64,000 bases of DNA from Apostichopus japonicus (GCF_037975245.1 NC_092569.1:11450001-11514000); one strand, 5' to 3'. Counted from the first letter of the stretch, positions 12,401-21,719 are shown. The notes: a model not told the origin generated them from the sequence alone. Program-made: numbers and translations.

Positions 12401-14226
12401 AGAAAACATATAAAACCGTATGATAATGAATATTATAAAACAACTAACATAAAACATTATAAGCTGAACTTAAAATGTTGACTTATATGTTTGCATGCAT
12501 GACACAATTATTTTACACATTTACACATCAACACTATTATGGTGCACGTGAATAATAACAAATAAAAATGCCCCAGTGCCCCCCCCCCCTTCCTCCGGCT
12601 CCTACCCCCTGAGTGGAACAGAATAGTGACAATATCGGTACTCTCTTGTAATTTTGTTTTCTTTATGTGATTGCCACTAGAAGTCAAATAGCATAAGCTC
12701 GTAAAATGTCAATCTTCTTTTTCTGTTTATTATGGATTGTCTTATATTCGATTATGTTCTTCAAGTACTCGGTAACTGACTTATTTATGTTCATCCTTTG
12801 GTTCTGTCACGTAAGTCTTCATAAATATTCCCATGACTTCTGAGTTTTGTATAACTTTGTAAATCTTAGGAAGTCCTTAATTTATTTTGATTTCAGGTGT
12901 TCCAACGTCGGGTTAATGGTTCTGTTGATTTTTACCGTAACTGGACCAGCTACAAAGAAGGCTTCGGTCAGATCGTTCATGAATTTTGGATGGGTAATGA
13001 CAAGCTGTATTACATCACCAATCAAGATAACTATCAAATCCGGATTGATCTGGTCGACAGGGAAGGGACTCCATACTTCGCTGAATATGACTTGTTCCGT
13101 ATCAACGATGAAAATGACAAGTACCGTCTGTCCGCGGTGGGAACTTACAGCGGGACAGCTGGAACCAGTACAGGTGAGTTTAATAGATAAAACGGGTAAA
13201 GGCGGAACAGCTGAAGTACGAAATACCCTCTGTGAGTTAAATGAATAATGGGGATGTTTCCATCTTTTGCCATCTAGGTTACCAATTTCTATCTCCATTA
13301 ATGTAAATAACTTCATAAATACTTTTTTATCTGAACAAATTATTAAGCACAATCATAAAATATGCTATTTTTTTCAATTAATCATAACATAATTATAACA
13401 AAGCCATTGTCACGGCTTATTCTACATATATTTGGAACTTATTTATTGTCCCTCTATAGTTGTGCCATTTACTTGTTCTAAGTTTATATTCTCCATTTGG
13501 ATATCAAAACGTTTTGTAGAAAAAACACGAAATATATGGGTTATACGTATATGTATACGTTTTTGACGAATGATTAAGTATTAGCAAAATATTGAACGTA
13601 TAGTTTTTTCGTAATCATGCTATAAATGCATGGGGCCTTTTTTTTTTCATGATCTGTCATAGATATCACTCTACCGTACCAGCAATATAAAGAGGGGAAA
13701 GATTTTGAACTTTATTAATAGTGTGGAGTAATATGACTTTACCGTTCAAAATTTAACAATGAGTGCCCCTCAGTATTACACTCTAATCGTGTGATATATT
13801 TTAAATCAATATTTCTAATATGAAAGAGATTGTGATTAAAGGTTTCTTAATGATATGTGATATTTTATATTATACGCACTAGGGTGGAAAAGGGTTATGC
13901 GGCTTAAACGCGAGTGTATTATGTATCTTTTCTCTTTTGTCTTCACAGACAAGGAAAATGCTTTGAAATATCAGTTCAACAGTTTCTTTAGTACTTACGA
14001 TCAAGATAATGATATGGATACTCGTCACTGTGCGGTACTCTTACAAGGCGCATGGTGGCACTACAAGTGCTGTACATCCAATCTCAATGGCAACTACTTC
14101 GCTAGTGTCATTCCTTCCACTACGCATTGTTGTGGGAAGAAATCCTCTATCTGTTGGAACAAACTACCAGGACCTGACCATAACATCAAATACAGCGAGA
14201 TGAAGATTCGACCTGTACGTGATTAA
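1..14226 (+). CDS. FREP-1: secreted fibrinogen-related lectin (stalk + EGF-like + FReD), 5' end outside window
   Basis: Joined exons 1-25, 7987-8546, 11165-11467, 12897-13173 and 13949-14226 read as one open frame of about 380 residues to a TAA stop. Every junction has GT/AG ends and matching phases (1, 0, 0, 1). With 5' exons like those at 59971-60868 the whole protein would be about 420 residues. Order: short Cys-containing N-terminus, Ser/Thr/Pro stalk of five 26-residue repeats, small Cys-rich linker, EGF-like domain, then a FReD of about 225 residues, the usual size for the family. FReDs of ficolin, tachylectin and FREP type bind acetylated sugars and act in invertebrate immunity; that role is inferred here from family membership. 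The calcium-site motif DQDND, the GAWW motif and SNLNG are all present. The nearest paralogues are the broken copy at 29.9-32.1 kb and the 5' exons at 60 kb. Ligand and expression cannot be read from the sequence. Confidence 0.85.
373..475. repeat. (TA)n microsatellite
   Basis: About 100 bp of almost pure TA with one GC interruption. A shorter TA array sits at the matching place in the right-hand copy (61175-61225). Confidence 0.95.
849..1990 (-). pseudogene. Decayed non-LTR retrotransposon reverse transcriptase
   Basis: Read on the minus strand through several frames, this stretch gives reverse-transcriptase landmarks in order. About 1730-1640 gives IPSLWKTAL; about 1650-1590 gives [13 protein letters not shown] (family: NDYRPIALTS); 1290-1190 gives [14 protein letters not shown] followed by KYAYDTAL, a damaged YADD box; 1000-900 gives a stretch ending [12 protein letters not shown], matching the LGVxIxxxLTWxxHI motif. 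Many stops and frameshifts make it a fossil. The N-terminal two thirds are also present in the duplicate at 61240-62110, so it inserted before the duplication. The YTDE context suggests an L2/Rex-like clade, which is inference. Confidence 0.7.
2155..2712. repeat. 77-bp minisatellite, about seven units
   Basis: Tandem units built around TTTCCTGGTT, CTATCCTGGTTAAT and CCTCTTTCCTGGTTAAAT, period about 77 bp, with a few per cent divergence and some truncated units. The orthologous array in the right-hand copy (62300-62768) has about six units. It lies in intron 2 of FREP-1. CCTGG recurs three times per unit. Confidence 0.85.
3928..7480. other. Intron 2 of FREP-1: no recognisable gene
   Basis: Mostly featureless AT-rich sequence with C-runs near 5090 and 6530. 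Short open stretches on both strands at 4286-4857 and on the minus strand at 5701-5904 show no motif I recognise and no convincing splice sites. Apart from a diverged 133-bp tandem duplication near 6 kb, I see nothing organised here. Confidence 0.5.
5999..6265. repeat. Diverged 133-bp tandem duplication
   Basis: Two adjacent units (from 5999 and from 6133) share long stretches such as CAGTTTATTGAGATTTACACC and TGATCTGCTGTG with about 15-20 per cent differences plus small gaps. Non-coding; an old local duplication. Confidence 0.7.
7563..7691 (+). CDS. Possible orphan 3' exon (unknown)
   Basis: A good pyrimidine-rich acceptor (TGTTTCTCTACAG) precedes 42 open codons rich in Lys and Glu, ending AKKIFL and TAA. 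It lies inside FREP-1 intron 2, only 300 bp before the stalk exon. The sequence resembles a last coding exon, but I do not recognise the family and see no upstream exon. It could be an alternative terminal exon, a fossil of another gene, or chance. Confidence 0.25.
   Translation, partial: ESRDFAKRLTRIEKHCLSYKDEAKQFEYVESPKAKSAKKIFL
7987..8546 (+). CDS. FREP-1 exon 3: Ser/Thr-rich stalk with five 26-residue repeats
   Basis: Acceptor TTTAAG, donor TCT|GTGAGT; enters in phase 1 and leaves in phase 0 (186 whole codons). From 8019 to 8408 it holds five 78-bp repeats of the type [16 protein letters not shown] + PPISTLSSL, rich in Thr, Ser and Pro with no Cys, as expected of a heavily O-glycosylated mucin-like spacer. 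A short Cys cluster follows (C-x6-C-x8-C-x5-C-x-C) before the EGF-like exon. The repeat unit is a multiple of three, so gain or loss of units keeps the frame. The exon is missing from the copy at 29.6 kb. The repeat length also keeps two other frames open across it; those are not genes. Confidence 0.82.
8019..8408 (+). repeat. 78-bp coding minisatellite, five units
   Basis: Five head-to-tail 78-bp units inside FREP-1 exon 3. The middle units differ at only a few positions; the first and last are the most diverged (PF for SV in unit 1, PPVESSSQS at the end of unit 5). This is the usual pattern of a tandem array that grows in the middle. Confidence 0.88.
8726..8846. repeat. Imperfect (TCATCG)/(TCATTA) microsatellite
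   Basis: Run of ATC/GTC/ATT triplets in the intron after the stalk exon; the orthologous run in copy B is at 29775-29900. The hAT element is inserted at its edge. Confidence 0.8.
8839..11123. mobile_element. hAT-type DNA transposon (non-autonomous), with 8-bp target duplication
   Basis: The element proper is 8847-11115. It begins CAGTGGCGGAGA and ends TCTCCGCCACTG, a 12-bp perfect terminal inverted repeat. It is flanked by the direct repeat ATTGTTGT (8839-8846 and 11116-11123), the 8-bp target duplication typical of hAT transposases. Copy B (about 29889-29905) has the unoccupied site with a single ATTGTTAT. Both ends continue into G/C homopolymer runs. No transposase frame is visible in its 2.27 kb, so it was presumably moved in trans. 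Inside it, GCGCTCCGCTTAGATAGT or close variants occur three times. Confidence 0.88.
10163..11035 (+). repeat. Three degenerate direct repeats inside the hAT element
   Basis: Segments at about 10163-10248, 10785-10870 and 10935-11032 share a module: a GTGCCATTTxCxG-like start, then CTGGGAGG, TTGCCAAAAA, and the motif GGTGGCGCTCCGCTTAGATAGT in slightly varied forms. A fourth relative lies on the minus strand at 47630-47735. Possibly sub-terminal transposase-binding modules or an older nested element; function unknown. Confidence 0.65.
11165..11467 (+). CDS. FREP-1 exon 4: EGF-like domain and start of FReD
   Basis: Acceptor TTGCACAG, donor ACG|GTAAGT; 101 codons, phase 0 at both ends. Residues 1-59 hold an EGF-like domain with cysteines at 10, 16, 29, 35, 44, 46 and 57, ending in the typical [14 protein letters not shown] pattern. 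Residues 60-101 begin the FReD: DC opening, GIYTIKP, then VYCNM and GGGWT, which contain the first FReD disulfide pair and the conserved GGWT. A close copy lies at 29938-30240 (dead). An N-glycosylation sequon (NVT) lies at residues 20-22 and another (NAS) in the FReD part. Confidence 0.88.
12897..13173 (+). CDS. FREP-1 exon 5: central FReD
   Basis: Acceptor GATTTCAG, donor ACAG|GTGAG; 92 codons plus one base (phase 1 out). It starts [16 protein letters not shown], directly continuing the GGWT of the previous exon, then has [15 protein letters not shown] and the stretch ending in the YSGTAG loop. These are the standard landmarks of the FReD A and B subdomains. Copies at 31837 (+) and 49816 (minus) start with the same VFQRR splice junction. 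Confidence 0.9.
13949..14226 (+). CDS. FREP-1 exon 6: C-terminal FReD with calcium-site motif
   Basis: Acceptor CTTCACAG in phase 1; 91 codons, then TAA at 14224-14226. It contains DQDNDMD (calcium-binding loop), [15 protein letters not shown] with the second disulfide, SNLNGNY, and the terminal [10 protein letters not shown], all conserved FReD landmarks. Two additional Cys pairs (KCC, HCC) go beyond the usual pattern. The matching exon is deleted from the copy B gene. Confidence 0.9.
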
Positions 14227-15030
14227 ATGTAGCAAATATCTTTAATTTTCTGTATCCTTAGACAGAGTAAGCAGACGCTTCACCATAGATTAAATGAATA
14301 AGACTTATAGTGTATTCTAAGAGATATTTACGAGCCGGAAACCCCACATCGAGCCTGAAATAATATCATTCATACTTGTTAATATTTCGTCATATGAAGG
14401 TAAAATTTATTGCAATTTCAGTAGATTCATATTGCCTCAGATGTTGTCATGTTCAGATTTAATACAGTAGAGTAACGTAATCTTGTATCATTGTTTTAGT
14501 CCATTATTTACCTTACAACAACAACATATTTCACATTGATATTAAATTAATTGAGAATTTTATTTTATTTAAATTAAAAAACAATTTACACTTCGTAAAT
14601 GAAAATGTTCCCTCCAAACTAAGGAAACATCAAGAATCTTTTTAGATTCCAAAATCTCGTTACTAGGTATTGCAGTATCACTGTTCAAATCAACAGTTTT
14701 CCGACAGTTTGTCCCATATTCGACATTTGGGAAGACATCATATCAACATAAGCCAATTGTAAGATAGGCTCCTGCATGGAATTTGTTAAATCTATTGTTG
14801 AATTGATATGGAATGTGTGTTTGTTGTGGTCCTAATGTAGCATTTGTGTTTGCTCTTTCATTGTGATATCATATATTATTATTAATCATGCGAGTTTACA
14901 CTGTAATTTAATTGTACGTGTTTCAATTGAAATGGTTTCGAAGTAGTTATTATTTTTTTTAAATAATTTGTGGAAATCATCAACTTTAATATTGTTTACA
15001 AATACTCATATAACCTTTTCCTTGTCATTG
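14227..15030. other. 3' flank of FREP-1
   Basis: AT-rich, no open frame of note. It should contain the 3' UTR, but I do not see a clearly placed AATAAA followed by a GT-rich element. Sequence from about 14779 onward reappears in copy B at 32237, directly after the point where copy B has lost the last exon. Confidence 0.6.
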
Positions 15031-15489
15031 AGTGTATGGATGGATGGATGGTTGGGTGGGTGGTTGGGTGGGTGGTTGGGTGGATGGATGGATTGATGGA
15101 TTGATGGATTGATGGATTGATGGATTGATGGATTAATAGATGGATGGATTGATGGATGGATGGATGGATGGATGGATGGATGGATGGATGGATGGATGGA
15201 TGGATGGATGGATGGAAGGATGGATGGATGGATGGATGGATGGATGGATGGATGGATGGATGGATGGATGGATGGATGGATGGATGGATGGATGGATGGA
15301 TGGATGGATGGATGGATGGATGGATGGATGGATGGATGGATGGATGGATGGATGGATGGATGGATGGATGGATGGATGGATGGAAGGATGGATGGATGGA
15401 TGGATGGATGGATGGATGGATGGATGGATGGATGGATGGATGGATGGATGGATGGATGGATGGATGGATGGATGGATGGATGGATGGAT
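15031..15489. repeat. (GGAT)n microsatellite, about 455 bp
   Basis: Starts with degenerate GGTTGGGTGG and GGATTGAT units and becomes pure GGAT from about 15144, interrupted by two identical GGAAGGAT variants near 15215 and 15383, about 168 bp apart. That spacing suggests one internal duplication of the array. The orthologous array in copy B (32570-32808) is made of GGAC instead. Confidence 0.95.
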
Positions 15490-15823
15490 AAACACGCTAT
15501 TGGTGGCTAGTCAGAGTTTCAAGCACATTGACTTCTTTTCACTGCGGCGATTATCAGTCAACTGAATCTTGCAATGACGACTATTTCCTTTGTGGGTGGT
15601 CAGGTGGTTTCTTTGAACGATTGCCATGACGACATTTGGATACAAATTCGCTACGCTTGTTTATGAGTTGTAGCTTTTGTCGGCTCTTCTTCTTAATATG
15701 AAGAACTTTATTCCATAGAAAGATTACACTGGTCGGAGCTTCGCTTATATGTATTATACTGCTTTTAGGGTTTCCCAAGAGATGGAGTGATCGATTACAC
15801 AATATATATAACAAGAGCAACAT

Positions 15824-16170
15824 CAAAATAGGCTATACCTGTATGAGGAATATGCGGCATATTAACAAAGCCCGCAATAACAAGATTATATCGAAAGCAA
15901 ACCAGGAGACCAGTGAAATAACTTGCAATTGCAGAAAATAGAGCGACTGCCCCTTGTCCGGGGAATGTCTCTCCAGCGATATAATGTGCAAAGCAAAGGT
16001 CACAACTGGTCAAGAGACAGCCGTATCCATCGGTCTGGTTAGTAGAAGCTTCAAGGCAAGCTACAACAACATGAAATATTTCTGCAACTTACGTTATCAA
16101 AAGCAACTGAGCTCTCAAAACACATCTGGGACTTAAAAAGAAAGAAAATCGATCACTCCGTTGTCTCAAA
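15824..16170 (+). pseudogene. Penelope-like element, GIY-YIG endonuclease relic (copy A)
   Basis: Translation with one stop and one frameshift gives the conserved 3' end of a Penelope-like element. There is a YTCMRNMRH stretch (family: YSCMPN), then RNNKII, CNCRK, SDCPLSGECL, a damaged YIGL motif (SIGLVSRSFKASYNN), and after a frameshift ELSKHIWDLKKKEN. These match the zinc-finger-like Cys cluster and GIY-YIG endonuclease that follow the RT in this superfamily. The RT domain itself is not present. A copy exists at 33160-33500. The fragment is flanked by inverted copies of GGAGTGATCGAT (15785-15796 and about 16149-16162). Confidence 0.78.
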
Positions 16171-18145
16171 CAACTTATCAGTTTGCAAAAAAATTACAAT
16201 GTTTTGATTTTGTAGGAATATTATCTACCAGTGGGAGAAACCAACCTGTTGTATTCCTATCAAGAACAAAACCACTTAAAGAGGTGAACTGATGTCGCTG
16301 CTGCTGTATTAGTCAGGCACACGTACGAAACTTAAATATTTCAGAATCCGAAACTTCATGATGGCACAATCTTAAAAGATGCACTTTCTATTACTTACTT
16401 TTACACGACAATATTTATCGCCGAAATACTTCTTTGAGATATTTATGTATATCAGATTGATGTAAAATGTACTTTACGATAAACGTTTGTGTAAATACAT
16501 GGTGTTAAAAAGTCTCATTGGTGTTTGATATTTTAAAATTGATTTTGTCGTGCATTGTGATGTCAAAACCGCTATTTTGTTGGCAGCTGTGCACCAACTG
16601 TAACAAAGCTTATTAATTATTACGTATATTATAACGTATATTATGGGGGATTATAACATTAACTTGTCCAATTTTAGTAAGTCTAGAGATTTTTTAAACA
16701 TTATGCACTCGTACGGTTTTACCCTACGATAACAAAACCTACTCGTTTTAGTAGTAATGTAGCTACTGTTATTGATAACATTATAACGAATGCTAATTCC
16801 TCTCTTACTACAGGCATACTCATTACTGGTTTAAGTGATCATATGCCTATATTCCTATGGTTCTTGGCAGGACAAACAAGACAAAAGAACCCTTTCATAT
16901 ACGAAATTCGAAACATATCAGAATTTATCGACGACATTGAGAAGGAAACATGGGATGAGGTGTTAACTAAAGTTGATGCTAATTCAGCTTATACAACTCA
17001 TTTTTTAACACTTTTTATTTAACTTATAATAAGTGTTTTCCTCATCTATTAATTACTAAAGGAAATAGGCGCAAGAGAAAATTTCCATGGATTACTAAGG
17101 GTATACTAAAATCTATTTAAAGAAAAAAACATCTCTACAGACTTTACTCAAAAGCTCCTACAAATAGCAATAAAGAAATTTATGTTGCTTACCGAAACAA
17201 GTTAAACCACACAATAAGATTTTCTAAAAGGTTATATTTTTATAACAAATTCAAAGATAGTAACAATAATGTAAATGATACCTGGGGCGTAATCAATGAG
17301 GTTCTTAAGAGAGACCGTAAGAAATCATCGTACCCATCTGTTTTCAAAGACGGCGATCACGAAACCAGCGACGATCAAGAAATTGCAAACGGCTTTAACG
17401 ATTTATTCATTAACCTTGGACCCCCACTTGCCAGCAAAATCAATCATACTGCAAAATCAAACAACCCCATATATAGTAATATTAGTACGCGAAACTCCAT
17501 TTTCACCTACCCTGTCAGGGAGGAGGAACTTTTACGTGTAGCGAATCATTGCTTAAAGCCAAAGAAGGCAGCTGAGTATGATGATTTCAAGCCAGATATT
17601 GTTAAGCAGGTATTACCTTTCATTGTCACCCCTCTTACTCATATCTGTAACATATCGTTCACCACTGGGGTTTTCCCGGACAAGCTGAAGATTGCTAAGG
17701 TCTTACCCATTTAAAAAAAGGAGAATCCAATATCTACGAGAACTACCGACCAATCTCTATTCTATCATGTTTTTCTAAAATGCAACAGAATTATAAATTT
17801 TCTCGATGCTAATGACATACTTTGCAAGAAACAATATGGATTCCGCCCTGGTCACTCAACTGAGCTTGCCATGGCAGATGCCATTGATAAATTATACGAT
17901 AGCCTTGATAAGACGAAAACATGTATTGTAATATTCTTAGACCTGTCAAAAGCATTTGATACCATTGACCATCGTATTCTCCTAAACAAGTTATCATTCT
18001 ACGGTATTAGAGGACCAACCCTTAACTGGATGGACAGCTACTTATCGAAACGTTTACATTATACTTCGTATAAGAACACCATGTCTGACTATGCTGAAAT
18101 CCGATGTGGTGTTCCTCAAGGTTCAATATTAGGACACTTCTTTTC

Positions 18146-18149
<4 letters not shown>

Positions 18150-18183
<34 letters not shown>
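18150..18183. repeat. (TA)n expansion inside reverse transcriptase coding sequence
   Basis: At the codons for IIYVND, element B has ATTATATACGTTAATGA; element A has ATTATATAT extended to about 34 bp of TA and then ATCAATGACATCTG. The microsatellite grew in place within the dead ORF. Confidence 0.85.
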
Positions 18184-18184
<1 letters not shown>

Positions 18185-18876
18185 ATGACATCTGTCATAT
18201 CTCTAATATTGCAAAACTTTTTTATTCGCAGATGACACTAGTATATTTTTCGAATCCAATAATTTTAATACTTTACACGACTGGTTTGCAACTAATAAGC
18301 TTCACTTAATCCTGATAAAACTAGCTACATTGATTTCAATATAAGTAAATCTTTTTCTTAGAAAAAAAGACATTTTGATGGATGGTAAGCCTATCAAGCA
18401 TGTACATAGTATTAAGTTTCTCGGATTATATATTGAAAGTAAACTTACTTGGTTTGAACATATATCAATTTTTGCAAACACTGTGGCGAAAAATGTTGGT
18501 ATCACTTCTAAGTTGAAACACTATTTTCCTCAGAATATTCTTAGAATGCTTTGCCAAACATTAGTTTTCCCCCATTTTTCATATTGCTCTATAATTTGGT
18601 CTGGCACCCATAATGTTTATCTTCACCCTCTTGAAATCCTACAAAAGAAAGTCATTCGTCATATAACTCATTCTGAATATCGTGAACACACCAGCTCACT
18701 TGTCAAATTGCTCAACTTATTAAAATTTAGCGACATCGTTAGGCTGAATGTAGCAACATTCTTTTACAAGGCTTGGAATGACTTACTTCCTGCAACCTTT
18801 CGTGACTCTTTTACTATTAGCATCGCCATACATAGTCACGGCACTAGAAGTGCCGGTCAAGCACACCACAAATTAT

Positions 18877-19103
18877 AAACCGGGAGCCCAGAGGGTTTGG
18901 TTAGCTGGGAAGGTAACCAATTGCCTTGTACATCACAATGTTCACAGTGCAGTCCTGTATATGAAACCAGGCGACTGGCAAACCGACTGTGGTGGGTGTG
19001 GCTGGGAGAGCAATTTAAAGTCACCTAAAAGCTAACCTAGATCAGCTTTCATGGTAACCACAACAAAGTAAGTACAATGTGTCAGGTATGGCCCCGAGAG
19101 CTT
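18877..19103. mobile_element. Short insertion (about 225 bp) in element A
   Basis: The RT reading frame stops matching after GTCAAGCACACCACAAATTA and resumes at TATTATGTAATACAATTGAC, where it again encodes the NxYxxxIGxxGLxNRA region. Between them lie about 225 bp of unrelated sequence starting AAACCGGGAGCCC. TTAT or ATTAT is present on both sides and may be the target duplication. A SINE or MITE is likely; no tRNA-like promoter boxes or inverted ends were clear. Confidence 0.55.
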
Positions 19104-19660
19104 TATTATGTAATACAATTGACATTCGGTACGTTAAGTTTAAAGAATCGTGCTATGAGGACATGGAATGATTTAACTGCTACTATAAAATCTAAACCAT
19201 CTAAAGAAACATTTAGAAAAACGCTAAAAAAGAAGTAATTTCTCACTATTGATACATCGTTTATATTGTATGTAATTAATTATTCCTTATTAAGACATTA
19301 ATTATATTTTCATTTATGTTTGGGAGTTCTTTACCTTGTTAATCCTGAATTGGCTTCTTAGAGGACTTCCCTCCACATGTATATATTTATTATCTGTGGA
19401 AAATCAAATAAATCAAATCAAATCAAATTATTGACATTCTTCACGTAATCATCTACGTCCTTTTCAAGTACCTGTACTGCTTACCATTTTTTTCTTTTTT
19501 ACAAACTCAACTAACGGTTATCAAAAACACCATGTGGAATAATTGCCTGCCACGGAAATATTCCTATGAAGCCTAAATAACCGTCTGTGAGCACCTTAAG
19601 TTAGGACTGCCTGGTAGGACTATCACATATTCCAGTGAAATTGAGCAATTTCCATACGTT

Positions 19661-21399
19661 AGTTACACACGTTGTGATGATCATTGGAACGAGGTGTGCT
19701 TACATGTACTTGGTGGAGAATTAGTTCGATTAGCCTAAACTAGAGGGTTGCTATCAATCTTATGTATCCGTACTTTTGATGCCGAACAGTAAATGATAAC
19801 ATAATGATGTTGTTCATCAGTCCATGCCCAATCAATTCATCTCATAAGTCAATGAAATAAAACGCGCGTGGGCATCCGCAGTATAGATAACCGGAGAGAA
19901 CCAATGAAAGATGACGGTGAACCGTCAACATTTAGCCAGTTTTGTTTGGTGTCTGGGGCTAGGAGAGTAGCGTAGTAAGGAGAGACGCAGCAAAGTTAGT
20001 GACACCAAAAAGAGATTTCGTATTCAACAAGTCCAACCTTAGTTTGGCATGGGTAAGCAAGTTTATCCTCATCGCTCCCATATACGAAGGAAACGATGTT
20101 TTATTTCGTTGATCAATTGAACCTATTGCTGCTCTCTGTTTCCATAGCACCGGTTGCCATGGTAATATGTAATGTTCCTGAGTAGCGAGAACCGTGGGTC
20201 ACCTATGGCAGGGTGACCGAACTGGGAAAGAGGGTAAAACCTGTCCGTCTGCATGTAAGCGTGTCTGTTACATCAGAATTTATGTCTAAGACTCCACCTA
20301 AACGGCTGGGTCGATTAGTTTAAACTTGATAGGAAGGTGCTTGTGATGAGAGTTCGTTTCTCTAAGAACGAAAGGCCAGATGTCAAAGGTCTCATTAAGG
20401 GAAAATGGTTTTGTGTTTTAACTCCAAGTGAAAACATTGAATTGACAAGCAACGTTCGCAGTCATAGCTGAAATGTCAAGTGCTACCAAAGTTTGTGGTT
20501 ACCGTAATGATAACTGGGTCACAGGGCATGTGTCAAGAATGTAGTTTGAATGCAAATTGCGTCAAAAAATTCCAAGTAAACGCCTGGCCCCGTTTTCTCC
20601 AATTGTGTATGCCTTACATGTAGTTATGTTAATTGAAGTCAAGTTCAACATCAGTTCTCAAATAAGCAAACCAAGAGCTTTTTGCTTTAACTCTTACAGG
20701 CTGCATTGGATTGACTTGGAACCTTGACAGGTATAAGATGTCAGATGTCAGATAGTATTAAAATATTTGGTTGCTATGGTGGCAAAATTTAGCGATCAGA
20801 GTTGAAATATCAAAATAAGCAATTTATTTTTTGTTTTGTTTTCAACCGGAAGCATTGAATCGACGTGCAACATTCACATATATGAGGAATAAGTATTGCA
20901 AGTACTACCATATAATGTGGTTGCCATGGTAACTGAGATAAACGTCAAAAGTCAGTGAAGTATCGATCACCAAGGCGCTATGCCAAATATTTAGGTATTT
21001 AATTTAAGAAACATTTTAGCGTCGAATGTGCTACAATCTTCGACAAAAATAGATGGGACACCCCACTCCCCGTATCAATGTTGCAGTTTCTGAGCGCTTT
21101 TGGCTACAACATTGAACGGGGGGAAGGGGGTGCGCTTAAGCCAATATCGCTCGTTGTTGCTCATACTGTCCCATCATTTTTGTCGAAGATTGAATCTTCG
21201 ACAAAAATAGATGGGACACCCCACTCCCCGTATCAATGTTGCAGTTTCTGAGCGCTTTTGGCTACAACATTGAACGGGGGGAAGGGGGTGCGCTTAAGCC
21301 AATATCGCTCGTTGTTGCTCATACTGTCCCATCATTTTTGTCGAAGATTGTAGATTGCTGAGTTATGTACATCTTAAATACAAGAAGGTAAAGCCAGTT
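19661..21399. other. 1.74 kb block present in copy A only
   Basis: Copy B passes directly from GAGCAATTTCCA to CGCTCAACAGCC (about 34240), while copy A has 1.74 kb between the equivalent points. The block holds three degenerate copies of a module with an ATTGAATTGACAAGCAAC-like line followed by a GGTTGCCATGGTAACTG-like line (about 20440-20510, 20700-20780, 20850-20940), and a tandem MITE pair. Either an insertion in A or a deletion in B; no clear terminal structure. Confidence 0.6.
21034..21350. mobile_element. Tandem dimer of a 158-bp foldback MITE
   Basis: Two units (21034-21192 and 21193-21350) look identical by eye. Each starts CAATCTTCGACAAAAAT (the second lacks the first C) and ends ATTTTTGTCGAAGATTG, terminal inverted repeats of about 25 bp including GATGGGACA. 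The outer edges are flanked by TA on both sides, as in Tc1/mariner-type insertions. A second, inner inverted repeat (TCAATGTTG / CAACATTGA, with C-rich and G-rich arms) lets most of each unit fold. No coding capacity. Confidence 0.8.
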
Positions 21400-21719
21400 C
21401 ACGCGCGCAACAGCCTACGCGTGTTTTACACAATAATAGATTTCTTATTTGTTCGCTTACACTTAAGAATGATGCTATCTTGTGTCTGCGGGTGCATTCG
21501 TTTGATTTGACTGATCGATTGGCAGTACTTGCAAGATGATTTCTTCAAGTTGGGTAGAAAGCTGCAACGTGCTAGGGACTTATGAGTTGAAGACCTTTAC
21601 AATGAAAGGTGAAAGGTCAATTGAAGGCTTGATAACAAGAAAGTTTCTGTAATCTAATAAGAAAAGATGGAAGATATATCAGTCAGAAAATCATAGTCAT
21701 AAGTTAATGTTGTAAAGTT

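Larger units (their letters stand above)
16636..19238 (+). pseudogene. ORF2 relic of element A (endonuclease C-terminus, reverse transcriptase)
   Basis: Starts at the MGDYNINLS motif of an APE-type endonuclease. The RT follows in several frames: the linker and fingers at 17100-17750; FRPGHSTELAMADAIDKL and FLDLSKAFDTIDHRIL (17840-17980); CGVPQGSILG (18105-18135); a damaged FADDT box after the TA array (about 18225); and the C-terminal thumb and tail at 18375-18870, resuming at 19106 as NRAMRTWNDL and ending TLKKK. Broken by frameshifts, stops, a TA expansion at 18150-18183 and a 225-bp insertion. Confidence 0.85.
16621..19430 (+). mobile_element. Non-LTR retrotransposon A, 5'-truncated
   Basis: Begins inside the endonuclease domain and ends with a 3' tail of AAATC repeats. 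Copy B (33940-33956) shows the empty site CTTATTAATTATTGACATTC; the two flanks here share AATTATT, a likely 7-bp target duplication. The 3' UTR (about 19320-19400) resembles that of element B. The 5' truncation is the usual result of target-primed reverse transcription. Clade is probably CR1/Jockey-like, inferred from the protein and the short repeat tail. Confidence 0.85.

Noticed and set aside
15133-15565. Open frames of MDGW / PSIH repeats and, at 32581-32835, of RTDG / PSVR repeats
   Set aside because: By-products of (GGAT)n and (GGAC)n microsatellites read in different frames; not genes.
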